A stretch of DNA of 64,000 bases, from positions 1 through 64,000 of the forward strand of contig NZ_CP049989.1 of NCBI RefSeq assembly GCF_011388215.1, given 5' to 3'. This stretch comes from Hydrogenophaga crocea. GTDB lineage: Bacteria; Pseudomonadota; Gammaproteobacteria; Burkholderiales; Burkholderiaceae_C. Position numbers and translations under genes: made by a program. Below, piece by piece: positions 1 through 8,807 of this stretch (position 1 is its first letter; every line of letters starts with the position of its first letter). Under the pieces are notes generated by a model. The model saw nothing but the letters and a program-made list of their open reading frames with translations, had not been told where the DNA came from and made no database searches.

Positions 1-1
1 C

Positions 2-646
2 CCGCTGGAGTCCGAGCGCTCGGCCCATGTGATGGTGCAGGGCTGGCCGCCCATGCCCGAGCCCAAGACCTTCAGGCTGCAGAACGGCAGCACGCGCACC
101 GTGCCCGACCGCCGGCCCTCGCCGCAGACCCTGCAGGCCGAGCCCGTGGGCCCCTGGCCGGGCGCGCCGCTGCAGCCCACGGCCGCGAACCTGCTGCTGG
201 CCGGCGTGGGCCCGGGCGCCTGGGCCGACCGCGCCGACGAGCCCGACCTCATGGTCGACGGCACGCTGCGCATCGTGCCGCTGCGCGCCGACGCCAGCTT
301 CGGCGTCTCGGGCCACGACCCCGACCCGCGCGGCATGCCGGTGCAGGGCGCCGACGGCGCGGTGGGCGGGCATGTGGTGGACCTGTGGGTCGACCGCGCC
401 GAGATGCTGTTCCGCTACCTCGAGCTCGAACTGCCCGACGCGCGCCGCGTGCTGCTGCCGATCAACTTCACGCGCATCGGCAACGACCGCGTGCGCGTGA
501 AATCCATCCTGGGCGAGCAGTTCATGGACGTGCCCGGCACCGCCAAGCCCGATGCGGTCACCCTGCTCGAAGAGGAGCGCATCGTCGCCTACTACGGCGC
601 CGGCACGCTCTACGCCACGCCCGAGCGCATGGGGCCGCTGCTGTGA
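2..646 (+). CDS. puhA: Photosynthetic reaction centre H subunit (5' end outside window)
   Basis: PuhA caps the cytoplasmic side of the purple-bacterial reaction centre and controls proton access to the QB quinone. The visible 214 residues are open at the left edge, so roughly the first 40-50 residues, including the single N-terminal membrane helix, are missing. What is seen is the soluble beta-barrel domain: the PMPEPKTFRL segment, the VDLWVDRAE segment near the middle, the LLPINFTRI strand, and the C-terminal YGAGTLYATP stretch. The stop codon overlaps the puhB start, which places it at the head of a puhABC-acsF-puhE operon. Identity is firm; only the start is unknown. Confidence 0.97.
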   Translation, partial: PLESERSAHVMVQGWPPMPEPKTFRLQNGSTRTVPDRRPSPQTLQAEPVGPWPGAPLQPTAANLLLAGVGPGAWADRADEPDLMVDGTLRIVPLRADASFGVSGHDPDPRGMPVQGADGAVGGHVVDLWVDRAEMLFRYLELELPDARRVLLPINFTRIGNDRVRVKSILGEQFMDVPGTAKPDAVTLLEEERIVAYYGAGTLYATPERMGPLL

Positions 647-1317
647 GCCACCGCCATACCCCGCCCGGCCAGCACGAACACGATTTCGAGGCCGCGCACG
701 GCCTGCCCGAGGCGCTGCCCGCGGGCGAGCGGCTGCTGTGGCAGGGCGCGCCCGACTGGCGCGCGCTCGCCTGGCACGTGTTCCACGTGCGCGAGGTGCT
801 GGTGTACTTCGCGCTGCTGCTGGGCTGGCGCGCGCTCGACGTCGGCCTGGCCGGCGGCGGCCCGGGGCAGGCGCTGCTCGCGCTGCTCTGGCTCACGCCG
901 CTGGCCGCGCTCGCGCTGGGCCTGCTGGGCGTGCTGGCCTGGCTCAGCGCGCGCACGGCGGTCTACACCGTCACCACACGCCGCACCGTGATGCGCGTGG
1001 GCATCGTGCTCAGCGTCACCTTCAACCTGCCGCACCGCCAGGTCGACGGCGTGGCCCTGCGCCCGCGCGCGAACGGCCGCGGCGACCTCGCGCTGCAGCT
1101 CGCGCCGGGCGAGCGCATCGGCTGGCTGCACCTGTGGCCGCACGCGCGGCCCTGGCGCGTGCGCCGGCCCGAGCCCGCGCTGCGCTGCATCCCCGACGCC
1201 GCGCGCGTGGGCGCGCTGCTGTCGCAGGCGCTGGCCGAACGCCCGCTCGCGCCGCTGGCGGCCGCGCCGGCCGCGGTGGCCCGGCCCGCCGCCCGCCCCG
1301 ACACCGCCCTGGCCTGA
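643..1317 (+). CDS. puhB: Photosynthetic complex assembly protein PuhB
   Basis: PuhB is a membrane protein that assists reaction-centre and LH1 assembly. I start it at the GTG at 643, whose bases overlap the puhA stop as GTGA; this gives 224 residues. The N-terminus (HEHDFE then GLPEALPAGERLLWQG) is typical of the family. Two hydrophobic segments follow (about residues 48-68 and 75-100), then a PH-like domain beginning YTVTTRRTVMRVG that continues to an arginine/proline-rich tail. The GTG start and 4-base overlap imply translational coupling to puhA. Confidence 0.93.
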   Translation: MSHRHTPPGQHEHDFEAAHGLPEALPAGERLLWQGAPDWRALAWHVFHVREVLVYFALLLGWRALDVGLAGGGPGQALLALLWLTPLAALALGLLGVLAWLSARTAVYTVTTRRTVMRVGIVLSVTFNLPHRQVDGVALRPRANGRGDLALQLAPGERIGWLHLWPHARPWRVRRPEPALRCIPDAARVGALLSQALAERPLAPLAAAPAAVARPAARPDTALA

Positions 1318-1327
1318 GCGCGCCGCC

Positions 1328-1795
1328 ATGTCCGCCCGACCCGCCGCCCCGCCCGCGATCGCGGCCCCGCGCCTGGCGGCCTGGCCGCTGCTCGCGCTGG
1401 GCGCGCTGCTGCTGCTCACGGTGGCCGCGGTGGCGGTGTCGCGCTGGAGCGCGCCGGCACCCATGGCGCTGTCGGCCGATGGCAGCGCGCCCGCCGTGCT
1501 CGCCTACACCTTCCACGACCGCGCCGACGGCGCCATCGACGTGCGCCGCGTGCCCGACGCCGCGCTCGTGCACACCGTGCCCGCGCAGAGCAACGGTTTC
1601 CTGCGCGGCACGCTGCGCGGCATGGCGCGCGAGCGCAAGCGCCGCGGCATCGGCCCCGAGCGGCCGGTGCACCTGGTGGCGCACGCCGACGGCCGGCTCT
1701 GGCTCGACGACCCGGCCACCGGCTGGCGCGCCGACCTCAAGGCCTTCGGGCCCACCAACGCCGCGGCCTTCGCGCCGCTGCTGCCCCCGCGATGA
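1328..1795 (+). CDS. puhC: Photosynthetic complex assembly protein PuhC
   Basis: A 155-residue protein with one N-terminal transmembrane helix (about residues 17-40) and a periplasmic domain that includes the conserved [15 protein letters not shown] stretch and a C-terminal [13 protein letters not shown] segment. PuhC is known to assist organisation of the reaction centre and LH1 core complex. It lies 10 bases after puhB and just before acsF in the same direction, as in other purple-bacterial clusters. Confidence 0.93.
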   Translation: MSARPAAPPAIAAPRLAAWPLLALGALLLLTVAAVAVSRWSAPAPMALSADGSAPAVLAYTFHDRADGAIDVRRVPDAALVHTVPAQSNGFLRGTLRGMARERKRRGIGPERPVHLVAHADGRLWLDDPATGWRADLKAFGPTNAAAFAPLLPPR

Positions 1796-1812
1796 GCGAA
1801 GAGGAGACCCGC

Positions 1813-2871
1813 ATGGACGCCGACACCCGAACCCCCAACGACGCCACCCGCAGCGCGCTGCAGAACACCGTGCTCACGCCGCGCTTCTACACCACCGATT
1901 TCGAGGCCCTCGAACGGCTCGACATGACGCCCGTGCGCGCCGAGTGGGACGCGATGATGGAGGAGTTCCGCGCCGACTCGAACACCGACCACTTCCAGCG
2001 CCCGCCCGAACTGGCCGGCCAGCATGTGCCGCTCGACCCCGAGCTGCACAAGGAATTCCTCGACTTCCTCATCAGCTCCTGCACCTCGGAGTTCTCGGGC
2101 TGCCTGCTCTACGCCGAGATCCGCCGCCGCGTGGCCAACCCCGACATCAAGGAGCTGATGGCGCTGATGGCGCGCGACGAAAGCCGCCACGCGGGCTTCA
2201 TCAACCAGTGGCTCAAGGACTTCGGCATCGGCGTCGACCTGGCCCACCTGGCCAAGGCCAAGAAGGCCACCTTCTTCAAGCCCAAGTACATCTTCTACGC
2301 CACCTACCTGTCCGAGAAGATCGGCTATGCGCGCTACATCACCATCTACCGCCAGATCGAGCGCCACCCCGAGCTGTGCTTCCACCCGATCTTTCGCTGG
2401 TTCGAGCGCTGGTGCAACGACGAATTCCGCCACGGCGAGGCCTTCGCGCTGATCATGCGCGCCCAGCCCGGCCTGCTCGGCGGCCTCAACAAGGGCTGGA
2501 TCCGCTTCTTCCTGCTCGCGGTGTTCGCCACCATGTACGTGCGCGACCACACCCGGCCCGCGCTGCACCAGGCGCTCGGGCTCGATCCCACCGCGTACGA
2601 CCATCAGGTGTTCCGCATCACCTCCGAGATCACGCGCCAGGTGTTCCCGCTGATGCTCGACATCGACCACCCCGCGTTCCACGCCGGCATGGAGCGGCTG
2701 CGCCGCCTGGGCGCGCGCGCCGAGGCCGCGCGCGAGCGCGGCGGGCTCGGTGGCGCGCTGGTGCGCGCCGGCTGCGGCGTGGCCGCGGCCGCGGTGTTCG
2801 TGCGCCTGTACCTGCTGCCCACGGTGCCCAACACCCTGCCGCAGCAGATGCGCGTGTCGCCCACCTGGTGA
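1813..2871 (+). CDS. acsF: Aerobic Mg-protoporphyrin IX monomethyl ester cyclase (diiron)
   Basis: AcsF uses O2 to form the isocyclic E ring of bacteriochlorophyll. The 352-residue product carries the two ExxH diiron motifs of the family, DESRHAGF (about residue 122) and DEFRHGEAF (about residue 203), and the conserved [14 protein letters not shown]-terminus. I chose the ATG at 1813 because a strong GAGGAG ribosome site lies 6-7 bases upstream. An in-frame ATG at 1792 overlaps the puhC stop as ATGA and would add 7 residues. The oxygen-independent alternative BchE is not in this window, so this gene is the visible evidence that the cell can make bacteriochlorophyll aerobically. Confidence 0.96.
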   Translation: MDADTRTPNDATRSALQNTVLTPRFYTTDFEALERLDMTPVRAEWDAMMEEFRADSNTDHFQRPPELAGQHVPLDPELHKEFLDFLISSCTSEFSGCLLYAEIRRRVANPDIKELMALMARDESRHAGFINQWLKDFGIGVDLAHLAKAKKATFFKPKYIFYATYLSEKIGYARYITIYRQIERHPELCFHPIFRWFERWCNDEFRHGEAFALIMRAQPGLLGGLNKGWIRFFLLAVFATMYVRDHTRPALHQALGLDPTAYDHQVFRITSEITRQVFPLMLDIDHPAFHAGMERLRRLGARAEAARERGGLGGALVRAGCGVAAAAVFVRLYLLPTVPNTLPQQMRVSPTW

Positions 2872-2898
2872 TCGCGCGCGCCGCGCCGGAGCCCCGCC

Positions 2899-3675
2899 AT
2901 GACCCAGCACGTCTACCCCGTTCTCTACGTGCTGCTGCTGTGGTGGTTCAGCACCGGGCTGATCCTCTACCTCAACGGCCTGCCGCGCTGGACCTTCAAG
3001 TGGACGCTGATCGGCGCGAGCTTCTTCCTGTTCCTGGGCTTCGTCTGCCTCTACGCCTCGCGCGACGACCTGCGCATCACCGGCGCCTACCTCGGCTTCA
3101 CCGGCGCGCTGCTGATCTGGGCCTGGCAGGAGGTGGCCTTCGTGCTCGGCGCGGTCACGGGCTCGCGGCGCCAGCCGCTGCCCGCGGGAGCGCGGGGCTG
3201 GCGCCGCGTGGTGCTGGCCTGGCGCACCGTGTGGCACCACGAGCTCGCGCTGCTGCTGCTGGGCGCGGGCGTGCTGCTGATCACCTGGGGCGCGCCCAAC
3301 CCCAGCGGCTGGTGGACCTATGGCGTGCTCTACGTGATGCGCCAGAGCGCCAAGATCAACCTGTTCCTCGGGGTGCGCAACCTCGCCGAGTCGTTCCTGC
3401 CGCCGCACCTGGCCTACCTGCAGAGCTATTTCCGCCGCGGCGGCAACCGCTTCATGCACGGCTCGCTGCTGCTCGGCGGCCTGGGCGCGGTGGCGCTGTG
3501 GTGGCAGGCCCTGCACCCGGGAACCGGCCCCTTCGAGGCCAGCTCCTACACCTTCGCGGCCATGCTGCTCACGCTCGCGGTGCTCGAACACCTCTTCATG
3601 GTGCTGCCCATACCGTCCGACGGCCTGTGGGCCTGGGGCCTGCGCTCGCGCACCGGCGGCGACGAATCCGGTTGA
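2899..3675 (+). CDS. puhE: Photosynthetic complex assembly membrane protein PuhE
   Basis: A 258-residue polytopic membrane protein of the DUF3623 family with about six to seven hydrophobic segments and conserved tryptophan-rich stretches such as WWFSTGLILYLN near the N-terminus and WGAPNPSGWWTYG in the middle. PuhE homologues follow acsF in purple-bacterial clusters and influence photosystem assembly; the molecular function is not well defined. It starts 27 bases after acsF. Its stop codon is part of a TTGACA hexamer that may belong to the bchI promoter, so the operon may have an internal promoter here. Confidence 0.9.
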   Translation: MTQHVYPVLYVLLLWWFSTGLILYLNGLPRWTFKWTLIGASFFLFLGFVCLYASRDDLRITGAYLGFTGALLIWAWQEVAFVLGAVTGSRRQPLPAGARGWRRVVLAWRTVWHHELALLLLGAGVLLITWGAPNPSGWWTYGVLYVMRQSAKINLFLGVRNLAESFLPPHLAYLQSYFRRGGNRFMHGSLLLGGLGAVALWWQALHPGTGPFEASSYTFAAMLLTLAVLEHLFMVLPIPSDGLWAWGLRSRTGGDESG

Positions 3676-3717
3676 CAAGCTGAATTGACAGTTCAGAATC
3701 GTCCAATCGAACTGACA
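3672..3717 (+). promoter_or_regulatory. Candidate bchI promoter with two degenerate PpsR/CrtJ-like sites
   Basis: Two TTGACA hexamers (3672-3677 and 3685-3690) lie before bchI; the first is followed after 16 bases by CAGAAT. Two imperfect versions of the TGT-N12-ACA operator are present: TGA-N12-ACA at 3673-3690 and CGT-N12-ACA at 3700-3717, separated by 9 bases. Each has one mismatch in the six conserved bases, so this is weaker than the exact sites further along the cluster. Confidence 0.35.
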
Positions 3718-3730
3718 CCGGGTGAACCGC

Positions 3731-4759
3731 ATGGCCAACGCCTATCCCTTCTCGGCCATCGTCGCGCAGGACGAAATGAAGCTGGCGATCCTGATCACCG
3801 TGATCGACCCCAGCCTGGGCGGTCTGCTGGTGCTCGGCGACCGCGGCACCGGCAAGTCCACCGCGGTGCGCGCGCTCGCCGCGCTGCTGCCGCCCATGAA
3901 GGCGCTCAGCGGCTGCCGCTACGCCTGCGACCCCGACGACCCGCGCCACCAGTGCGACGAATGCAGCGCGCGCCGCGCCAGCGGCCGCCCGCGCGTGGCG
4001 CGCGTGGCCGTGCCGGTGGTCGACCTGCCGCTGGGCGCGACCGAAGACCGTGTGGTCGGCGCGCTCGACCTCGAGCGCGCGCTCGCGCAGGGCGTCAAGG
4101 CCTTCGAGCCCGGGCTGCTGGCGCGCGCCCACCGCGGCTTTCTCTACATCGACGAGGTGAACCTGCTCGACGACCACCTGGTCGACCTGCTGATCGACGT
4201 CGCCGCCTCGGGCGAGAACGTGGTGGAGCGAGAAGGCCTCTCGGTGCGCCACCCGGCGCGCTTCGTGCTCGTGGGCAGCGGCAATCCCGAAGAGGGTGAG
4301 CTGCGCCCGCAGCTGCTCGACCGCTTCGGCCTCGCGGTCGAGGTCACCACGCCCACCGATCTCGACACGCGCGTGGAGGTGGTGAAGCGCCGCGACGCCT
4401 TCGAGCGCGACCCGCAGGCCTTCCACGACCACTGGCGGCGCGAAGACGAAGCGCTGCGCCGGCGCATCCAGCGCGGCCGCGACCGCCTGCCCAGCGTGGA
4501 CGTGCCCGACGCGGTGCGCCAGAGCGCCTCGCGCCTGTGCATGGCGCTCGGCGCCGACGGCCTGCGCGGCGATCTCACGCTGATCCGCGCCGCGCGCGCG
4601 CTGGCCGCGCTCGAGGGCGACGGCGCGGTGGCCTGCCAGCACCTGCGCCGCATCGCGCCCGCGGCCCTGCGCCACCGGCTGCGCCGCAACCCGCTGGACG
4701 ATTCGGGCTCCACCGCGCGCGTGCAGCGCGCCGTGGACGAACAACTGGCGGTGGCCTGA
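3731..4759 (+). CDS. bchI: Magnesium chelatase ATPase subunit I
   Basis: BchI is the AAA+ motor of Mg-chelatase, which inserts Mg2+ into protoporphyrin IX together with BchD and BchH (BchH is not in the window). The 342-residue product shows Walker A GDRGTGKST near residue 37, the family insertion with cysteines (RYACDPDDP then CDECSARR) and Walker B FLYIDEVNLL near residue 137, then the GSGNPEEG sensor. The ATG at 3731 is favoured over a GTG at 3722 because GGTGA sits five bases before it. bchD follows after one base. Confidence 0.96.
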   Translation: MANAYPFSAIVAQDEMKLAILITVIDPSLGGLLVLGDRGTGKSTAVRALAALLPPMKALSGCRYACDPDDPRHQCDECSARRASGRPRVARVAVPVVDLPLGATEDRVVGALDLERALAQGVKAFEPGLLARAHRGFLYIDEVNLLDDHLVDLLIDVAASGENVVEREGLSVRHPARFVLVGSGNPEEGELRPQLLDRFGLAVEVTTPTDLDTRVEVVKRRDAFERDPQAFHDHWRREDEALRRRIQRGRDRLPSVDVPDAVRQSASRLCMALGADGLRGDLTLIRAARALAALEGDGAVACQHLRRIAPAALRHRLRRNPLDDSGSTARVQRAVDEQLAVA

Positions 4760-4760
4760 G

Positions 4761-6608
4761 GTGAACGCCGCGGCCGATGCGGCCACCGCCGCCGCGCTGA
4801 TGGCGGTGGACCCGCTGGGCCTGGGCGGCGTGTGGCTGCGCGCCGCGGCCGGCCCCGAGCGCGACGACTGGCTCGCCCAGCTGCGCGGCGGGCTGCCCGC
4901 GGGCCGCGCCTGGCGCCGCGTGCCGCTGCACATCCGCGACGCCGAACTGCTCGGCGGCCTCGATCTCGCGGCCTCGTTGCGCGAGGGCCGCGCGATCGCG
5001 CGCGACGGCCTGCTGCTTCAGGCGCACGCCGGGGTGCTGCTGCTGCCCTCGGTGCAGCGCCAGGCGCCGCACGTGCTGGCGCACCTGCACCGCGTGCTCG
5101 ACACCGGCGAGCTGCCGCTCGAACGCGAAGGCCATGCGGGCGCGCGGGCGCTCTCGCTCGCCGTGGTGGCGCTCGACGACCGCGCCGATGACGAAGACCC
5201 GCAGGCGGGCCCATGCGCGCCCGGCCTCGCCGACCGGCTCGCGCTGCACATCGAACTCGGCGCCGCCGGCCTGCCCGCCGGCACGCCCTGGCCGCCCGAG
5301 GCCGTGGCCGTGGCGCGCGAGCGCCTGCCCGCGGTGGCCGTGCCCGAGGCGCTGCTGCGCGAACTCTGCGCGAGCGCGCAGGCGCTGGGCGTGGCGTCGC
5401 TGCGCGCGCCGCTGCAGGCGCTGCGCGTGGCGCGCGCGGCCGCCGCGCTCGACGGGGCCGTGGTGGTGCACACGCGCCACGCCGCGCTCGCGCTCGCCTG
5501 GGTGCTGCTGCCGCGCGCCACGCAATGGCCCGCGCCCGAGGCCAAAGCCGAGACCGAGACCGAGACCGAGACCGAAGCTGCGCAGGCGCCATCGCCCGAG
5601 CCCCACGCGCGCGAACCCCACGCGCCCGAAGCCGCAAACGTTTCGCCCCCCGACAGCCCCGGGATCGCAGCCGACGATCCCACCGATCCCGCTCCCGAAC
5701 CGGCCGAGGCGCTGTTCGACGCCGCGCGCGCCAGCCTGCCTGCGGGCCTGCTCGCCGCGCTCGCTCAGCGCCTGGCCCCCGCGCCCGGCCGCGGCGGCGC
5801 GCGCAGCGCGACGGGCCGGGGCGGCCCCGCGCAACGCCTGTCGGCGCGTGGCCGGCCGCTGGGCGCGCGGCGCGGCCGGCCCGACGGCCTGCAGCGCCTG
5901 AGCCTGATCGACACGCTGCGCGCGGCCGCGCCCTGGCAGGCGCTGCGCCGCCGCGAGGCGCCTGCGGCGGCCGCCGGCCCGCGCGTGCACGTGCGCCCCG
6001 ACGACCTGCACGTGACCCGCCGCCGCCAGACGCCGCAGGCCACCACGCTGTTCGTGGTCGATGCCTCGGGCTCGTCGGCCCTGCACCGGCTGGCCGAGGC
6101 CAAGGGCGCGGTCGAGCTGCTGCTGGCCGACTGCTACGTGCGGCGCGACCGCGTGGCCCTGCTCGCGTTCCGCGGCACCGGGGCCGAGCTGCTGCTGCCG
6201 CCCACGCGCTCGCTCGCGCGCGCCAAGCGCAGCCTCGCGGGTCTGCCCGGCGGCGGCGGCACACCGCTGGCCACCGCGCTCGCGCAGGCCGGCGAACTGC
6301 TGGGCGCGCTGCAGCGCCGCGGTGAAACGCCGCAGCTCGTGCTGCTCACCGACGGCCGCGCCAACATCGCCGCCGACGGCTCGCCGGGCCGCGAGCGGGC
6401 GGGCAGCGACGCGCTGTGTGCCGCGCGCCGCCTGCGCGGCTGCGGCGCGGCGGCGCTGCTCATCGACACCTCGCCCATGCCGCACCCGCACGCGCGCGGC
6501 GTGGCCGATGCCATGGGCGCGCGCTACCTGCCGCTGCCGCACGCGGGCGCGGGCGAACTCTCGCGCGCGGTGCGCGGAGCGCGTCCGGCCGCGGCGGCCC
6601 TGGCCTGA
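4761..6608 (+). CDS. bchD: Magnesium chelatase subunit D
   Basis: BchD is the non-motor AAA+ partner of BchI and forms the platform of Mg-chelatase. The start is a GTG immediately after the bchI stop. The 615-residue protein has a degenerate AAA+ domain (about 1-200), an acidic/proline-rich linker (about 255-315) that includes an alternating Glu-Thr run, and a C-terminal von Willebrand A (integrin-I) domain with an intact MIDAS: DASGSS near residue 434 and TDGRAN near 530. The family's usual length is similar. The linker repeat is encoded by tandem GAGACC units near 5550-5577. Confidence 0.95.
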   Translation: MNAAADAATAAALMAVDPLGLGGVWLRAAAGPERDDWLAQLRGGLPAGRAWRRVPLHIRDAELLGGLDLAASLREGRAIARDGLLLQAHAGVLLLPSVQRQAPHVLAHLHRVLDTGELPLEREGHAGARALSLAVVALDDRADDEDPQAGPCAPGLADRLALHIELGAAGLPAGTPWPPEAVAVARERLPAVAVPEALLRELCASAQALGVASLRAPLQALRVARAAAALDGAVVVHTRHAALALAWVLLPRATQWPAPEAKAETETETETEAAQAPSPEPHAREPHAPEAANVSPPDSPGIAADDPTDPAPEPAEALFDAARASLPAGLLAALAQRLAPAPGRGGARSATGRGGPAQRLSARGRPLGARRGRPDGLQRLSLIDTLRAAAPWQALRRREAPAAAAGPRVHVRPDDLHVTRRRQTPQATTLFVVDASGSSALHRLAEAKGAVELLLADCYVRRDRVALLAFRGTGAELLLPPTRSLARAKRSLAGLPGGGGTPLATALAQAGELLGALQRRGETPQLVLLTDGRANIAADGSPGRERAGSDALCAARRLRGCGAAALLIDTSPMPHPHARGVADAMGARYLPLPHAGAGELSRAVRGARPAAAALA

Positions 6609-6616
6609 GCACGGCC

Positions 6617-7567
6617 ATGGGCGAGGCCGCACTCGACTGGGCGCGCGACGGGGCGGCCTGGCCGCACCGCGCGCACAGCCGCTTCGTCGACGCGGCCGGC
6701 CTGCGCTGGCACGTGCAGCACTGGCCCGCGCCAGCGCACAGCGGCGCGCCCTGCGTGGTGCTGCTGCACGGCACCGGCGCGTCCGCCCACTCGTGGCGCG
6801 CCCTCGCGCCGCGGCTCGCGCCCCGGGCCGAGGTGGTCGCGCTCGACCTGCCGGGCCACGGCTTCACCAGCGCGCCCGCACCCGAGCGCCGTGCCGCGGT
6901 GTTCACGCTGCCCAGCATGGCGCGCGCGGTGGCCGCGCTGCTGGCCACGCTGGGCCAGCGGCCCGCGCTGCTCGTGGGCCATTCGGCGGGCGCGGCGCTG
7001 GCGCTGCAGATGGCGCTCGACACCTCGGTGCGGCCGCGCGCGGTGCTGGGCCTGAACGCGGCGCTGCTGCCCATGGGCGGGCCGCTGTGGCCGGTGATGG
7101 CCTCGTCGGCGCGCTGGATCGCGGGCCGCGAATGGATCACGCGCGGCCTGGCGCGGCGCGCGCAGCAGCCGACGCTGGTGCGCCAACTGATCGAGGGCAC
7201 GGGCTCGCGGCTCGACGCCGAGGGCCAGGCGCTGTACGCGCGGCTGGTGCGCTCGCCCGTGCACGTGGCCAGCACCCTGGCCATGATGGCCCACTGGGAG
7301 CTGCCGCCGCTGCTGGCGCGCCTGCCGGCGCTGCGCACGCCGCTGCAGCTGCTGGTGGGCGAGGGCGACCGCACCGTGCCGCCCTGGCAGTCGCGCCACC
7401 TGTGGCACCGGCTGCCGTTGGGCGTGCGCCTGCCGCTGATCGCGCTGCCCGGGCTCGGCCACCTCGCGCACGAGGAAGACCCCGGGGCCGTGGTGGCCGC
7501 GGTGGACGCGCTGCTGCACGAGCCGGCGCGCGCGGGCTCGCTGCGCTGGCCCGCCACAGGCCGTTGA
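6617..7567 (+). CDS. bchO: BchO-type alpha/beta hydrolase
   Basis: A 316-residue alpha/beta hydrolase with the oxyanion segment LLHGTGAS, the nucleophile elbow GHSAG (Ser near residue 123), a late aspartate in GEGDRTVP and a histidine in GLGHLAHEED near residue 282. BchO is found next to bchID in purple bacteria and is thought to act around the magnesium chelatase step, but its substrate is not established. It starts 8 bases after bchD, completing a bchIDO run. It converges on the - strand ccm operon with only 32 bases between the stops. Confidence 0.92.
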   Translation: MGEAALDWARDGAAWPHRAHSRFVDAAGLRWHVQHWPAPAHSGAPCVVLLHGTGASAHSWRALAPRLAPRAEVVALDLPGHGFTSAPAPERRAAVFTLPSMARAVAALLATLGQRPALLVGHSAGAALALQMALDTSVRPRAVLGLNAALLPMGGPLWPVMASSARWIAGREWITRGLARRAQQPTLVRQLIEGTGSRLDAEGQALYARLVRSPVHVASTLAMMAHWELPPLLARLPALRTPLQLLVGEGDRTVPPWQSRHLWHRLPLGVRLPLIALPGLGHLAHEEDPGAVVAAVDALLHEPARAGSLRWPATGR

Positions 7568-7599
7568 GTGGACGGCCGCTGAGGGCCGGGGCGCTGCGT

Positions 7600-8304
7600 T
7601 CAGGGCTGCGGGCGACCGGGTCGCACGGCGTCGCCGGGCGCGCCCGGCGGCGTGGCGCCCAGGCTGCGGTCGAGCTCGGCCGCGAAGGCGCTGTCGTCGG
7701 GCACCTGCGTGCGCGCGAGCGCCCAGAGCCGGCGCGCCTGCGCGCTGTCGCCGCGGTCGTGCGCGAGGCCGCCCGCGATCGCGAGCGCCTTGGGGTGGTC
7801 GGGCGCGAGCGCGAGGGCGCGCGACACCAGGCGCTCGGCCTCGCCGTCGGCCGCGCCGTGCGCCACCAGGTACAGGTCGGCGCGGTCGGCCAGCCACTGC
7901 GGCACGTCGGGCCGCAGCGCGAGCGCGCGGCCGAAAGCGGCCTCGGCCTCCGCGAAGCGCTGCAGTTCGGCCTGCAGGCCGGCCAGCCAGGCCCAGGCCT
8001 CGGGCGCGCCGGCCGCGGCCGCGCCCGCGGGCGTGTCGCCCTGCAGCGTGGCGCTGAGCTGCGCCACCAGGGCCTCGGTCTCGCGGCGCGCCTCGCGCTC
8101 GCCGTCACCGGGCGCGCGGGCCACCGCCTGCGGGTCGCCCGTGAGCGCATACACCAGCACGGCCACCAGCGGCACCGCCCACAGCGCCGCGGGCCGCCCG
8201 GCCGCGGCCACGCGCGCCTGCCACAGCGGCCACAGCAGCAGCGCCGTGAGCGCGGCCGCGCTCAGGCCCAGCACCAGCAGCGCGAGCGCGACCGGGGCGG
8301 TCAT
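7600..8304 (-). CDS. ccmI: CcmI/CycH-type cytochrome c biogenesis TPR protein
   Basis: Last gene of the ccm operon. The start at 8304 is preceded by GGAGGGC, giving 234 residues. Two N-terminal hydrophobic segments (about 3-25 and 38-55) are followed by a short acidic linker and TPR-like helices, including FAEAEAAFGRALALRPDVP. CcmI-type proteins chaperone apocytochrome c to the heme-attachment machinery at the periplasmic face. This one is shorter than full CcmI proteins and matches the C-terminal-truncated forms common in betaproteobacteria. Confidence 0.85.
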   Translation of the reverse strand: MTAPVALALLVLGLSAAALTALLLWPLWQARVAAAGRPAALWAVPLVAVLVYALTGDPQAVARAPGDGEREARRETEALVAQLSATLQGDTPAGAAAAGAPEAWAWLAGLQAELQRFAEAEAAFGRALALRPDVPQWLADRADLYLVAHGAADGEAERLVSRALALAPDHPKALAIAGGLAHDRGDSAQARRLWALARTQVPDDSAFAAELDRSLGATPPGAPGDAVRPGRPQP

Positions 8305-8365
8305 CGGACTGCCCTCCGTGCGGCGCACGGCGGGGCCGAGCGCCTTGGGAGCGGCCCGGCGGCGC

Positions 8366-8797
8366 TCATGCCTCACCCTCCGACGCGCCCGCGCCGGCCG
8401 TGCGCAGCCGCCGCCACAGGCCCAGGCCGCCGAGCGCGAGCAGCGCGAACGGGCCCCACCAGAGCAGCCAGGTGCGCGCGTCCACCGGCGGGCGGTAGCG
8501 CACGAAGTCGCCGTAGCGCGCGGTCATGTAGTCCATCACCTCGCGCTCGCTGCGGCCCGCGGCGAGCTGCTGGCGGATCTGGGCGCGCAGGTCGAGCGCG
8601 AGCGGCGCGGTCGAGCCGGCCACGGTTTCGTTCTGGCAGACCAGGCAGCGCAGCTCCTCGGCCACGGCCTGCGCGCGCGCCTCGATCGAGCCCGGGTCGG
8701 CCGCGGCCGCGAGGCTGGCGGCGCACAGCGCGGTGGCGGCGGCGGCGCGGCGCAGGGCGGGCAACAGGGGGCGGGACAGGGTGGGGTGGTGTGTCAT
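8366..8797 (-). CDS. ccmH: Cytochrome c-type biogenesis protein CcmH
   Basis: A 143-residue thiol-disulfide protein of the apocytochrome c reduction branch. It has a signal sequence (about 1-33), the diagnostic LRCLVCQN motif near residue 50 with both redox cysteines, the conserved REVMDYMTARYGDFVRYRPP segment, and a C-terminal membrane helix. It sits between ccmG and ccmI, with 10 bases to the ccmG stop. Confidence 0.94.
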   Translation of the reverse strand: MTHHPTLSRPLLPALRRAAAATALCAASLAAAADPGSIEARAQAVAEELRCLVCQNETVAGSTAPLALDLRAQIRQQLAAGRSEREVMDYMTARYGDFVRYRPPVDARTWLLWWGPFALLALGGLGLWRRLRTAGAGASEGEA

Positions 8798-8807
8798 GGC
8801 AAGGCCC

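Noticed and set aside
1504..3738. Long open frame on the - strand across puhC-acsF-puhE
   Set aside because: It is a shadow of high-GC coding sequence on the other strand: low-complexity composition rich in Gln, His, Arg and Ala, and no recognisable domain. Similar antisense frames over 9473-11362, 35334-38633 and 39390-42860 were rejected for the same reason.
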